A DNA stretch of 64,000 nt from Nitrobacter vulgaris. Its GTDB lineage: Bacteria; Pseudomonadota; Alphaproteobacteria; Rhizobiales; Xanthobacteraceae. The position numbers and the translations under genes are program-made. Positions 55,294-63,817 of this stretch are shown in pieces. Position 1 is the stretch's first letter. Each line of letters begins with the position of its first letter. A model generated the notes under the pieces. That model saw only the letters and a list, made by a program, of their open reading frames with translations, was not told the origin of the DNA and made no database searches. Location of the stretch: contig NZ_JAVDPZ010000013.1 in assembly GCF_031453995.1 (NCBI RefSeq), positions 46,848 to 110,847 on the forward strand. Direction: 5' to 3'.

Positions 55294-56210
55294 GGCGTCA
55301 GCTCCGCTTTCCGCAAGAAGTGCGCATAAAGTTCGTCGAGCGACGGCGGGATCACATCGAGATCTTCCACTGCCGTTTTCGACGAGGTGGCCTTATGTAG
55401 AAGTTCGATTTTGCGTTCGGGCTCCGCGTCGATCTCGACAATGCGGCCGTTCACGCGCCGAGAGGGTGCATCGGCCGGCAGCCAGGACGGCAATTCGCCG
55501 GGCGCGAGGCCGACGACCTTCAACCGAATCTTAGTCGGCAGCCGGGCAATGGTGCGCAACCGCTCGATTGATCCATCGGCGACCTTGACGCCGCGATTCA
55601 TGATGATGACGCGCCCGGCCCGCTCCTCGAGTTCGGTCAAGACGTGTGAGGACAACAGAACGGTGGTGCCTGTGGTTGCGAGTTGTTGAATCGCCTCGTA
55701 GAAGGTTTGGCGCAGTTCGGGGTCCAGTCCTGTAGTCGGCTCGTCCAGTAGAAGCACCTGAGGATGGCCGATGAGCGCCTGAGCAAGTCCTAAGCGTTGG
55801 CGCATACCCTTGGAGTAGGTGCCCACACGTCGATGGGAGGCGTCGCCTAAGCCGACGGCGTCGAGTAGCTCGAAAGCCCGGGCGACGGGCTCCCGCTTGA
55901 GCCGCGCGTAGAACTCCTGGGTTTCGCGCCCAGTGAGGGCGGTATCGAAAGAGACGCTTTCTGGAAGATAACCGAGCCGCCGTCGGCCGGCGAACTGTCC
56001 CGCCGCAGGATTATCGCCGAGCACCTCGATCCTTCCGCCGGTCGGGCGAATCAATCCGAGCATGAGCTTCATCAGCGTGGTCTTGCCCGCGCCATTGTGG
56101 CCGATGAGCGCCACCACTTCGCCTTGGTCCAGATCGAACGAAGCGCCGCGGACGGCTTCGACCCGGCCATAGTCTTTTGTGACTTCGGATACGCTCACAG
56201 TCTTCGTCAT
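55290..56210 (-). CDS. nosF: NosF, ABC transporter ATPase
   Basis: From ATG 56210 the protein has 306 residues. Walker A is GHNGAGKTT, the signature is YSKGMRQRLGLAQAL, and Walker B is VLLLDEPTTGLDP. It energises the NosFY transporter. Codons back to 56453 are in frame but lie inside nosD. Its ATG overlaps the nosD stop (ATGA), and its own stop overlaps nosY. Confidence 0.94.
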   Translation of the reverse strand: MTKTVSVSEVTKDYGRVEAVRGASFDLDQGEVVALIGHNGAGKTTLMKLMLGLIRPTGGRIEVLGDNPAAGQFAGRRRLGYLPESVSFDTALTGRETQEFYARLKREPVARAFELLDAVGLGDASHRRVGTYSKGMRQRLGLAQALIGHPQVLLLDEPTTGLDPELRQTFYEAIQQLATTGTTVLLSSHVLTELEERAGRVIIMNRGVKVADGSIERLRTIARLPTKIRLKVVGLAPGELPSWLPADAPSRRVNGRIVEIDAEPERKIELLHKATSSKTAVEDLDVIPPSLDELYAHFLRKAELTP

Positions 56211-57565
56211 CGCACCTCCTCGGCCGCAGGGCGCGCGGGCGGAGATATGAGAGGGTGACTGTCGATCACCCCTCCCGGAAGCAGGGCCGGAAATTGCGCC
56301 TGCGCCCAGCGGATCACCTGGACGGCAGGGCTGTTGATGAGGAGCTTCGCAGAGGGCGCCGTCCATAGCACGCGATCGATGAGGTCGTTCGGCCGGTACG
56401 CCGTATCGGCGATTCCGTCTCCGTTGAGGTCGAACGCTGGATTGTCGCTCCAATAATTGCCGCGCCCGCCGGTCGACCAGTCCAAGTGTCGGGTGCCAAC
56501 GTATTTCACTTGGTTGGCGTTGTTGACGAAGGCGTTGCCGACAATTTCGTTGCCTTCGGAGCCGGCGGTGAAGTGCACTCCAATGGCGCAGCGTTCGAAC
56601 CAGTTGTCGCGGAACCTATTGTGATTGGTGTTGTAGATGAACACGCATTTTTCCGGACCGCTGCGAAGGGCTCGTTCCCGCTTCGGCTCCGGAAGCATGT
56701 CGCGCTCGTCGTTCGGACTGGACTCCGACTGGTCCATCACCGCATTCAGTGGGCCACCCGTTACCCGGTTGCCGTCGATCTCGGCGTAGTTCGCGTAGTT
56801 AAACAGAAACCCGTGGTCGCGGTCGTGATCGGAGATGTTGCCGCGGATCACCAGGCGATTCGAATACATGATCGCGTAACCGACATGGCTTCCGATCGAA
56901 ACGTTGCCGCTGACTTCGCTATCGTCGGTGTACATATAGTGGACCGCGAAGCGTACCTGCTCGAAGCGATTGTTGACGAAGCGGTCCTTCCGGCTGGAGA
57001 TCGTGAAGATTCCGTCGCGACCGTAGCGGAACGTATTATCCGCAATCGTGACGTCGGGTGCATTCCAAAGGGAGACGCCGTTGCCGGCCTCGCTGAGCCG
57101 GCCGCCTCGAAGCCCCTCGATGACGTTGCCGGCGACCCGCGACCCAGCCGCTCCGTGCACGTAAATGCCGAACAGGTTCCCGGTCAGGCGGTTGTTCTCA
57201 ATCGTCGCACGAACGGCGGTCTTCTGGAGAAAGATTCCGGAATTCATTGCCTGCAGATCGCGCCCCGATCCGCGGACAGTCACGCCGCGGACGGTGACAT
57301 CGGGCGCCGTCACCGTGACCGCGTTGCCGACGCCGCCGCCATCGATCACCGTGCCGGGGCGTCCGATCAATACGAGAGATCGATCGATCCGGATCGCGCC
57401 ATTGTACTCGCCAGGAACGAGTTCGACGACGTCACCGTCTCTGGCGCGATCGAGAACCGTCTGCAGCGGCCGATCGGGCGCGGCGGTCAGCGTCTCCGCG
57501 CGGGCGAAGCCGGCGAATTCAGCCGCGACCAGCGCCGCCAAAAGCATACGCAGCGGAAGACGCAC
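56207..57565 (-). CDS. nosD: NosD, periplasmic copper-maturation protein
   Basis: The 452-residue protein has a signal peptide (to about FARAE) and CASH/right-handed beta-helix repeats (AIRIDRSLVLIGRPGTVIDG, NNRFEQVRFAVHYMYTDDSE, and similar turns). The start is GTG 57565, or ATG 57547, which better frames the signal peptide. NosD works with NosFY to assemble the CuZ centre of NosZ. It lies 14 bp after nosZ. Confidence 0.93.
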   Translation of the reverse strand: MRLPLRMLLAALVAAEFAGFARAETLTAAPDRPLQTVLDRARDGDVVELVPGEYNGAIRIDRSLVLIGRPGTVIDGGGVGNAVTVTAPDVTVRGVTVRGSGRDLQAMNSGIFLQKTAVRATIENNRLTGNLFGIYVHGAAGSRVAGNVIEGLRGGRLSEAGNGVSLWNAPDVTIADNTFRYGRDGIFTISSRKDRFVNNRFEQVRFAVHYMYTDDSEVSGNVSIGSHVGYAIMYSNRLVIRGNISDHDRDHGFLFNYANYAEIDGNRVTGGPLNAVMDQSESSPNDERDMLPEPKRERALRSGPEKCVFIYNTNHNRFRDNWFERCAIGVHFTAGSEGNEIVGNAFVNNANQVKYVGTRHLDWSTGGRGNYWSDNPAFDLNGDGIADTAYRPNDLIDRVLWTAPSAKLLINSPAVQVIRWAQAQFPALLPGGVIDSHPLISPPARPAAEEVR

Positions 57566-57579
57566 GACGCAGCTCCCGC

Positions 57580-59529
57580 TCAGACCGATTTCGGCTCGAC
57601 GAACATGCGACCTTTCATCTCCATGTGCATGGCATGGCAGAACCAGGAGCAGTAATACCAGTAGACACCGGCTTTATCGGCCGTGAACGAGACCGACGCG
57701 GTCGCTTGCGGGCCGATCTCCATGTTGATGCCGTAGTTCACGATGCAGAAGCCGTGTGTCAGATCCTCGACCGCATCGAGATTGGTGACGAACACGGTGA
57801 CCTCGTCGCCTTGCTTGACCTGGAATTGTTGGAGCCCAAACGTTGGCGCGATCGACGTCATGTAGACGCGCACCTTTCTGCCATCTCGAATGAGCTTGGA
57901 ATCTGCCTCGAGATCGATGCCGTCGGCCTTGGCCTGTTTGACCGCATCCGCAAACATCGGATCCGCACGGTTCCAGATCGATATCGGGTTGATCTTGGAG
58001 TGGTGGACGATGGTGGCATCGTGCGGCTCGGCAAAGCTCGGGCCATCGTGGACCAGGATCATCTTCTCGCCGGAGATGTCGATGAGTTGGTCATTCTCGG
58101 GCTTCAGTGGACCGACATTAAGAAAACGATCCTTGGAAAACTTATTTAGCGAGATCAGCCATTTCCCGTCGGCCTCCTTCGTCTGCCCCATCGACGAATG
58201 GTTGTGACCCGGCTGGTAGTGCACATCGAGTTTCTGGATGATCGGATTGACTTTCTCGCCCTTGAACGCTCGTTTGGCCAGCTCGATGTTCCATTTACAG
58301 ACTTGGCTATCGAGGAACAGCGTCGTGTAGGCATTGCCCTTGCCGTCATAAGCAGTATGCAGCGGGCCGAGGCCAAGCTCCGGCTCGGCTACGACGACGT
58401 CACGGGGCTTGATCTTGTCGTCGAACAACTGGTCGAACAGGCGCACGTCCATCACCGTCACGGTGGGTGAGAGCTTTCCGGCCGCCACGATGTGGATTCC
58501 GTCGGGAGCCGTATTCATACCGTGAGGATTGTTCGAGACCGGAACGTAGCGGGTATAGGGCGAGCTCTTCCGGCCGTCGATCACCGGCACTCCGTTCATT
58601 TCCTTGAAGTCGCCTTTCTTGACCGCCTCCTCGATCCGCTTGAGGTTGAAGATAACCACCCAGTCCTGCTCGTTGGCGGTCATGTCAGCCGCGGTTACCC
58701 CTTCCTCGGAGTTGTAGCAGGTCGAGAAGCAGTACTTGCCTTGGTAGTCGGAATCGACATTGTCGAGATTTCCGCTCACCATGACCTGCCAGGCTACCTT
58801 CATCGTGTCGCCGTCGAGCGCGGTGAAAATGGAGCGGTATTCCTTCGGATTGTCCAGAACCGTGCCGTCGTTCGGCAGCGGAACGCCGTCTTCGCCGTTG
58901 CAGAATACGTATCCGGTGCGGGGATATTTCTGCAGCCGCAGGCCATGAACCGTGTGCTGGTTCGGCAATTCGATGATCTTGTCGCACTTCATAACGTCGA
59001 GCCGCACCCGCGCGACGCGGCTGTTCGCCTTGTCATTCATGAATGCGTAGCGGCCGTCGTAGGTGCCGTCCGTGAATGAAATGTGAGGATGGTGCAGGTC
59101 GCCATTCATGTAAGTGCCGCCGCGGCTCTTGAGGAGCTCTCGCGTTGCCGGCTGCATTCCCTCAGTCAGTACCTTCAGGCTCTCGTTGGTTTGGCCCCAG
59201 CCGGTGGCGCTGCAGCGGTTGAAGACGGGGACCCGCATGAGTTCGCGCATTGAAGGAAGTCCGACGATCCGCATCTCGCCGGACTGGCCGCTCGAGAAGA
59301 ACACGTAGTATTCATCAAGCTCGCCGGGCGCGACCTCCGTTTTGTGCACAGCCGGCCGGGCCGCCTGGGCTGTCGGCGCAGTCGCCTTTGTCTGCGCGGC
59401 CGCAGGCGAGACGAAGTCGCCGTGGTCTTTCATCGCAGCTCCGCCAGCCAAGCCAACCCCCGCTGCCGCCACCGTTGTTCCCAGCACGGTTCGTCGACTG
59501 ACCACCTTTGCTTTTTCGTTCTGGCTCAT
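57580..59529 (-). CDS. nosZ: Nitrous oxide reductase (clade I, Tat-exported)
   Basis: The protein is 649 residues from ATG 59529 with a strong GAGGAGG site. The Tat signal is SRRTVLGTTVAAAGVGLAG. Histidine ligands of CuZ are visible in GDLHHPHISFTDG, QHTVHGLRLQ, SNNPHGMNT, GLGPLHTAYDG, PGHNHSSMGQ, and SFAEPHDATIVHH. The CuA domain at the C-terminus has THGFCIVNYG and the ligand motif YYCSWFCHAMHMEM. It reduces N2O to N2 in the periplasm with electrons from cytochrome c or NosR. It is complete; all canonical ligands that I can locate are present. Confidence 0.96.
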   Translation of the reverse strand: MSQNEKAKVVSRRTVLGTTVAAAGVGLAGGAAMKDHGDFVSPAAAQTKATAPTAQAARPAVHKTEVAPGELDEYYVFFSSGQSGEMRIVGLPSMRELMRVPVFNRCSATGWGQTNESLKVLTEGMQPATRELLKSRGGTYMNGDLHHPHISFTDGTYDGRYAFMNDKANSRVARVRLDVMKCDKIIELPNQHTVHGLRLQKYPRTGYVFCNGEDGVPLPNDGTVLDNPKEYRSIFTALDGDTMKVAWQVMVSGNLDNVDSDYQGKYCFSTCYNSEEGVTAADMTANEQDWVVIFNLKRIEEAVKKGDFKEMNGVPVIDGRKSSPYTRYVPVSNNPHGMNTAPDGIHIVAAGKLSPTVTVMDVRLFDQLFDDKIKPRDVVVAEPELGLGPLHTAYDGKGNAYTTLFLDSQVCKWNIELAKRAFKGEKVNPIIQKLDVHYQPGHNHSSMGQTKEADGKWLISLNKFSKDRFLNVGPLKPENDQLIDISGEKMILVHDGPSFAEPHDATIVHHSKINPISIWNRADPMFADAVKQAKADGIDLEADSKLIRDGRKVRVYMTSIAPTFGLQQFQVKQGDEVTVFVTNLDAVEDLTHGFCIVNYGINMEIGPQATASVSFTADKAGVYWYYCSWFCHAMHMEMKGRMFVEPKSV

Positions 59530-59551
59530 GAATGCCTCCTCGGCTTTCGGT

Positions 59552-61828
59552 TCAGGTTGCGGGTGGAATGACGGCGGGCGATGCGCCGACGCGCTTGCCG
59601 TCGGCGGAAATGTCGGGAGCGGGAACGTTGCCACCCGCGCCAATCGAAGGCGGCGACAGCGCTTGACGCTTCTCTCGCTTCAACCGCACCTGGATCATGT
59701 GCGGGCAGCGGTGATCATCGAAATAGAGTTCCTGACAGTGCATGCAGTAGATGCATTCGTTGACGTTGATGTGCCCATCCAGATGAATCGCCTGGACTGG
59801 GCACTCGTTGGCGCAACGCTGACAGGGTGAGCCGCATTCTCGCCAGCGCCGCAACCATTCGAACATGCGGATACGGCCAGGAATCGCCAGCGCCGCTCCA
59901 AGCGGGCATATGTAGCGGCAGAAGAAGCGCTCGACGAAGAGGCCCGCTGCGAGAAGGGTTAGGGCGTAAACAACGAACGGCCACTCCCGCGCGAACTTCA
60001 GAACAATCGATGTCTTGAACGGTTCGACCTCGGCGAGTTGTTCCGCGAACGCTGTGGAGTAGAGCGACATGCCGAACAGGCCGAGGAACAAGATATACTT
60101 GATCGGCCAAAGCCGTTCATGAAGACCCCAAGGAACGCGGTACTGCGGGACTTTGAAGGCCTGTGCGACGTTGTTCAGCAACTCCTGCAGGGCACCAAAC
60201 GGGCAAAGCCAGCCACAAAATGGACCGCGCCCCCAGAACAGCAGTCCCGCCGCTATCGAGGCCCACAGAATGAAGATCAGCGGTGCAGATAGGAAGTATT
60301 CCCAATTGAAGTCGGTCAGCAACGAGTTCACGAAGGTCAGCACATTGACCACCGAGAGCTGAGCGTTTGCGTACCAACCCAGCCAAACGAGGATGAAGAG
60401 CAAGTACCCCCGGCGAACCCACGTGAACATTGTCGGGCGACACACCAGGAAGTTTTGAAAGAAGAAGATCAAGGTGAGCGCGCCCAACGCCGCGGCGACG
60501 ATTGCGATCTTCACGACATTCGCGCGCCAGATCCGCATCCAGAGCGGTTCCTCGTCGGAAGCGTCGGGCGGTGTGCCGACTTCGCGCTGCTCGACGATCA
60601 TGGACGCCGGCGTTTTCGCTGGTGCGGCTTGTGCCGGCTGCGCCTGGCGCTTGAGATAAACGTCGGGTAATGTGTACCCCAGATCGAATTTGACCAAAGC
60701 CTTGTCCCGGGCGCCGACCACGCGCTGAACCAACAGTTGCAGTATCCACGGTTGGGTCGGATCGAGTGGCATCTCCGGCGGTACCGTGAACAGCGCGATT
60801 TCGGGGGACTTGGGTGCTCCTTCGGCGGCAAGACTGCCCAGCCGGGTGTGATCACGGTCCCGAAAGCGAACGCTATTAGTCTCCTGGATTAGTTCGATCC
60901 GATCGAAGATCCCCCCGCGGACGTAGGCCGCCCCTTTGAACGAGTATCGACTGGCCCCAACGACGACGAGCGCCTGTTGTCCCGGCTTTAGCCGTCCGGC
61001 CAGGCGGTTGTAGCCTTCGTCGCCGAGCAAACTACGGCCGATAGTAGGGACAGCTACATCGGCGACATACAGATCGATGAACGTGTCGTCCGGCTCGCCT
61101 TGCTCCGGGTGCGCGACCGCTGCGGCATTGCCTGAACTCTCGAAAGCTCTGTTGATGTCCGCTACCGTAAGGAATAGTTGCCGAACCGAACCATCCGCCA
61201 CGAGACTTTGCCAGTCGCGAATCTCGCTCTTGCTTGGATCGATGGCTTTCAACGCTTGTGGTGCCGCTATGGCGGTTGCATTGCTTTGCAAGCCAAGTCG
61301 CCCGCTCCTGATCAACTTCATCGCGGAACGCACGATGCTGTCCCCGATCACCAACAGCGTAACGGTTGCACCGCTGATGATATCGACCTGGGGCGCCGGC
61401 GCGACTCCGCGCGTCACGTCTCTCATATCGACGCCGGTCAACTTGTTGACGGCCTCCAGAATCCGTTTCTCCGGGATGCCGACCAGCACGATCGGTTCTC
61501 TATGCTCGACGAGCTTGAAAGCGGTGAGGACGCCCTCGGGATCGATTCCAACCAGAAGCCGGATCGGCTTTCCCGAATAACCGGTGGCGTTGACGAAGTC
61601 GGAATTGAGATAGACGAATCCTTGCAACCGGTCGCCGCGGTAGGCAGGGACAACGGGGGGATCACCCTGCGGCGGGCCGAAGCGATCGGCCTCCGGAAAG
61701 AAGTCGGCCGGTGAAACTTTCGATATATACGATGCGAGGTCTTGTGCCGCGTGGGCACCGCGCGCGAACAGAGGCACCGATGTCAAGACGATCGCTGCGA
61801 CGATCGCTCGAAAGACATTCCGACTCAC
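59552..61828 (-). CDS. nosR: NosR, regulator/electron donor for N2O reduction
   Basis: From GTG 61828, which has GGGGAA upstream and a good signal peptide, the protein has 758 residues; GTG 61846 is an alternative. The periplasmic FMN-binding domain (about 80-180) includes SGATVTLLVIGDSIV, where FMN is attached by NosX. Transmembrane helices follow with polyferredoxin motifs FCGWLCPFGALQEL, FCRYICPLGAALAIP, CGSPCQRCANECPVQ, and CIYCMHCQELYFDDHRCP. It is needed for nosZ expression and electron supply. It is first in the operon, 22 bp ahead of nosZ. Confidence 0.93.
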   Translation of the reverse strand: MSRNVFRAIVAAIVLTSVPLFARGAHAAQDLASYISKVSPADFFPEADRFGPPQGDPPVVPAYRGDRLQGFVYLNSDFVNATGYSGKPIRLLVGIDPEGVLTAFKLVEHREPIVLVGIPEKRILEAVNKLTGVDMRDVTRGVAPAPQVDIISGATVTLLVIGDSIVRSAMKLIRSGRLGLQSNATAIAAPQALKAIDPSKSEIRDWQSLVADGSVRQLFLTVADINRAFESSGNAAAVAHPEQGEPDDTFIDLYVADVAVPTIGRSLLGDEGYNRLAGRLKPGQQALVVVGASRYSFKGAAYVRGGIFDRIELIQETNSVRFRDRDHTRLGSLAAEGAPKSPEIALFTVPPEMPLDPTQPWILQLLVQRVVGARDKALVKFDLGYTLPDVYLKRQAQPAQAAPAKTPASMIVEQREVGTPPDASDEEPLWMRIWRANVVKIAIVAAALGALTLIFFFQNFLVCRPTMFTWVRRGYLLFILVWLGWYANAQLSVVNVLTFVNSLLTDFNWEYFLSAPLIFILWASIAAGLLFWGRGPFCGWLCPFGALQELLNNVAQAFKVPQYRVPWGLHERLWPIKYILFLGLFGMSLYSTAFAEQLAEVEPFKTSIVLKFAREWPFVVYALTLLAAGLFVERFFCRYICPLGAALAIPGRIRMFEWLRRWRECGSPCQRCANECPVQAIHLDGHINVNECIYCMHCQELYFDDHRCPHMIQVRLKREKRQALSPPSIGAGGNVPAPDISADGKRVGASPAVIPPAT

Positions 61829-61979
61829 GTAGAATATTCCCCGCACGGAAAGCCTTCGCGTTGAAGCCGCCTCGGAAGGTGCTCCACTTCGTCCTCGGAA
61901 CAGGACACCGTTGGAGTGGGCCAGATGTTAGCGAGTTCACCGCTCACAGTTGCAGCTTCCCCTCATTTATTAGGCACAA

Positions 61980-61985
61980 TCTATA
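61980..61985 (-). promoter_or_regulatory. Candidate -10 element of the nosR promoter
   Basis: The minus strand reads TATAGA here, about 26 bp from the centre of the FNR-type box. That would put transcription start near 61970-61973 and the box at about -38 to -41, the class II activator position. Confidence 0.5.
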
Positions 61986-62004
61986 AACAGAGACGGTGGT
62001 TCAG

Positions 62005-62018
62005 TTGACCTAGATCAA
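62005..62018. promoter_or_regulatory. FNR/FixK/NnrR-type box TTGACCTAGATCAA
   Basis: The 14-mer matches the anaerobox TTGAT-N4-ATCAA with one change and is nearly palindromic. It lies about 180 bp ahead of nosR. Such boxes are bound by FixK2, FnrN or NnrR and give low-oxygen or NO-dependent expression of denitrification genes. Confidence 0.82.
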
Positions 62019-62046
62019 AGGGACGCCACCCGTGCCGTCTAAAAGA

Positions 62047-62058
62047 TCAATCGATTGA
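62047..62058. promoter_or_regulatory. Perfect palindrome TCAATCGATTGA
   Basis: A 12 bp exact palindrome lies 29 bp from the FNR-type box, in the nosR/ferritin divergent region. It is a possible operator for either direction. The regulator is not identified. Confidence 0.35.
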
Positions 62059-62238
62059 CGATTTATGACGTTCGGCGTGACTTCAGACGGGAAGGGCTGA
62101 ATCTGAAAGACCGATTGGTCGGCGTCTCATGGTCGCGAACGACACACGCTTTCGAAGGAACCGAGCGAATCTCGCAATCGGAGAGCGACAGCGCGCAAAC
62201 CGCGATCAGACTATTGAGGAACCTATTTCAGGTACGTC

Positions 62239-63120
62239 ATGCTGCTGTCGCAAACGCTTCGGCTGAAAGACCATCCTAAGGGGATTCTGTACTCGCTTGA
62301 GGAAATGTTCGCGCTGGCCCACGCGATGGAGCAGGAGGCGGCTCGCAAATACGATGAGCTTGCAACAGCCATGCAAGAGCAGGGCTTGCGCGACCTGTCT
62401 GCTGTCTTCGCCAATCTCGCCGTGGCGGAGCGCGAGCATGTGGATAGCCTGAACCGGTGGTCGCTATCGCGGCTCGGCAAGCCGCCGGATCCGAGTCTCG
62501 TCCGCTGGCGAGCGCCGGACACATTCGATGCGGAGGCGACCGCCGAAATCAAGGCATCGCGTCTCATCACGCCCTATCAGGCCCTGGCTATGGCGGTTCG
62601 GAACGAAGAGCGCGCCTTCGCATTCTGGTCATACATGGCGGCATCCGCGAAAGGCCCTGACATCAAGAGCGCTTCCGAAGCAATGGCGCGCGAAGAACTC
62701 GGGCATGTCGCCACTCTCAGACGAGAGCGTCGCCGGGCCTATCATCGAGAGCGCTCACGCGCGAAATGCCAGACAGGGCTGCAGCCTGCCGGCGGTGCGG
62801 AAAGCAGGGTGAACGCCCGGATACTCGAACTTCGGCTCGCCGCGCACCTGGACGGCCTGACGCATCGCTCCTCGGGAGCTGTTGGAGGTCGCCTGCTCGA
62901 GCTTCGCGAAGAGACGCTCCTCATGGCCGAGGAATCAGCAATCGTTAATCTCCGAGCGGAGTTCGCAGAACTCGACGCCCAAGCCCTCGCCGAGGCACTT
63001 GCGGATGCGTACTTGACGGAGGCGGAAAATGCCGGCGATGAGGAGCGCGTCGATCTGTTACAGCGCCTCGCGATGAAAGCGATAGCCAGATTGGCCTGGT
63101 TACAGTCCATGGCTGACTGA
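62239..63120 (+). CDS. Ferritin-like/rubrerythrin-type di-iron protein, divergent from nos
   Basis: The 293-residue protein starts at ATG 62239. A four-helix bundle of the rubrerythrin/COG1633 type spans residues 20-165, with di-iron-type carboxylates and ExxH motifs: MEQEAARKYDEL, AVAEREHVDSLN, RNEERAFAFW and AREELGHVATLR. After about residue 185 a second helical domain (MAEESAIVNLRAEFAELDAQ) has no assigned family. There is no rubredoxin Cys4 domain. The function may be peroxide or NO protection or metal storage during anaerobic growth; that is inferred only from location beside nosR. Confidence 0.82.
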   Translation: MLLSQTLRLKDHPKGILYSLEEMFALAHAMEQEAARKYDELATAMQEQGLRDLSAVFANLAVAEREHVDSLNRWSLSRLGKPPDPSLVRWRAPDTFDAEATAEIKASRLITPYQALAMAVRNEERAFAFWSYMAASAKGPDIKSASEAMAREELGHVATLRRERRRAYHRERSRAKCQTGLQPAGGAESRVNARILELRLAAHLDGLTHRSSGAVGGRLLELREETLLMAEESAIVNLRAEFAELDAQALAEALADAYLTEAENAGDEERVDLLQRLAMKAIARLAWLQSMAD

Positions 63121-63261
63121 ACTCAGAATGCTTAGCGCAGCCCCTCGTTCCTCAAGCCAAAGTCTGATTTCCGATGCCGTCACGGATCCGACGCCTGGCT
63201 CGGACAACAATTCCTCCCAAGTGTAGCTGTCTTCAAGCGCGACGTGGTATGGCCGTGATCT

Positions 63262-63525
63262 CTACCACCGATATTCACCACGTTGGTGAAAGTCCTTTCG
63301 CTGCACCATGAATTCCGGCAGTCGCGCGATGCCATTGGCTATGCGTCTGGCCTCGTCCGTGGTCAGTTGTTGAAGGTACTGACCGAAACGGGTCTGATGA
63401 AGATCGTCGCGAGCGTAGATATGGGCCAGCCGTATCCCATTGGCGTCCAGTACTTCAAAACAATGTTGCGTCCGCTCAACCCGCCTGGGCGGTGGAAAAC
63501 GCCTTTTTAAACTGCTTGACTCCAT
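63262..63525 (-). CDS. Small conserved hypothetical protein
   Basis: The 87-residue protein reads RRVERTQHCFEVLDANGIRL and continues to ARDDLHQTRFGQYLQQLTTD, DEARRIANGIARLPEFMVQR. I recall this type as a small protein of unknown function in rhizobia, which I cannot verify here. Codon use looks like neighbours. Directly beyond the TAG stop the same frame remains open for about 53 codons. Confidence 0.6.
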   Translation of the reverse strand: MESSSLKRRFPPPRRVERTQHCFEVLDANGIRLAHIYARDDLHQTRFGQYLQQLTTDEARRIANGIARLPEFMVQRKDFHQRGEYRW

Positions 63526-63542
63526 GAGAACAGAATAGGAAC

Positions 63543-63728
63543 GTGATCCTTACCGGGTCAAGACGGAACTGTGGTGATGGGCTGGCGTTCGCAAAAAACT
63601 ACGAACTGATAAACGAACGCGACTTCAGCCGTCTGCCGTTGCGTGATCGGAGGATTATTCAACGAGCCGGCTGGATTGTGGCGCTAGCGATCGTGTTCGC
63701 CTGCATTGTGGCCGGATATTTCGGGTGA
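63543..63728 (+). CDS. Possible small membrane protein
   Basis: The 61-codon frame begins at GTG 63543. It ends in a single hydrophobic helix WIVALAIVFACIVAGYFG preceded by a basic RDRRIIQRAG, like a tail-anchored small protein. No ribosome-binding site or family is evident, and the start is uncertain. It lies in a gap between the hypothetical gene and the transposase fragment. Confidence 0.3.
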   Translation: MILTGSRRNCGDGLAFAKNYELINERDFSRLPLRDRRIIQRAGWIVALAIVFACIVAGYFG

Positions 63729-63817
63729 ACCTGTCATTGATCCTGACCCAGGAAGCTGGTCCATGTTGAAGGCAATTTTTTCGGGCATTGGAGCTGCCCC
63801 GTTTTGTGGTCCAGATG

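Larger units (their letters stand above)
61829..62238. other. Divergent regulatory region nosR / ferritin-like gene
   Basis: This roughly 400 bp region has no gene. It holds the FNR-type box at 62005, an AT-rich -10 candidate for nosR, and a second palindrome at 62047. Confidence 0.6.

Noticed and set aside
56486..57655. A 389-codon open frame on the plus strand
   Set aside because: It mirrors nosD, whose beta-helix repeats and operon position are unambiguous.
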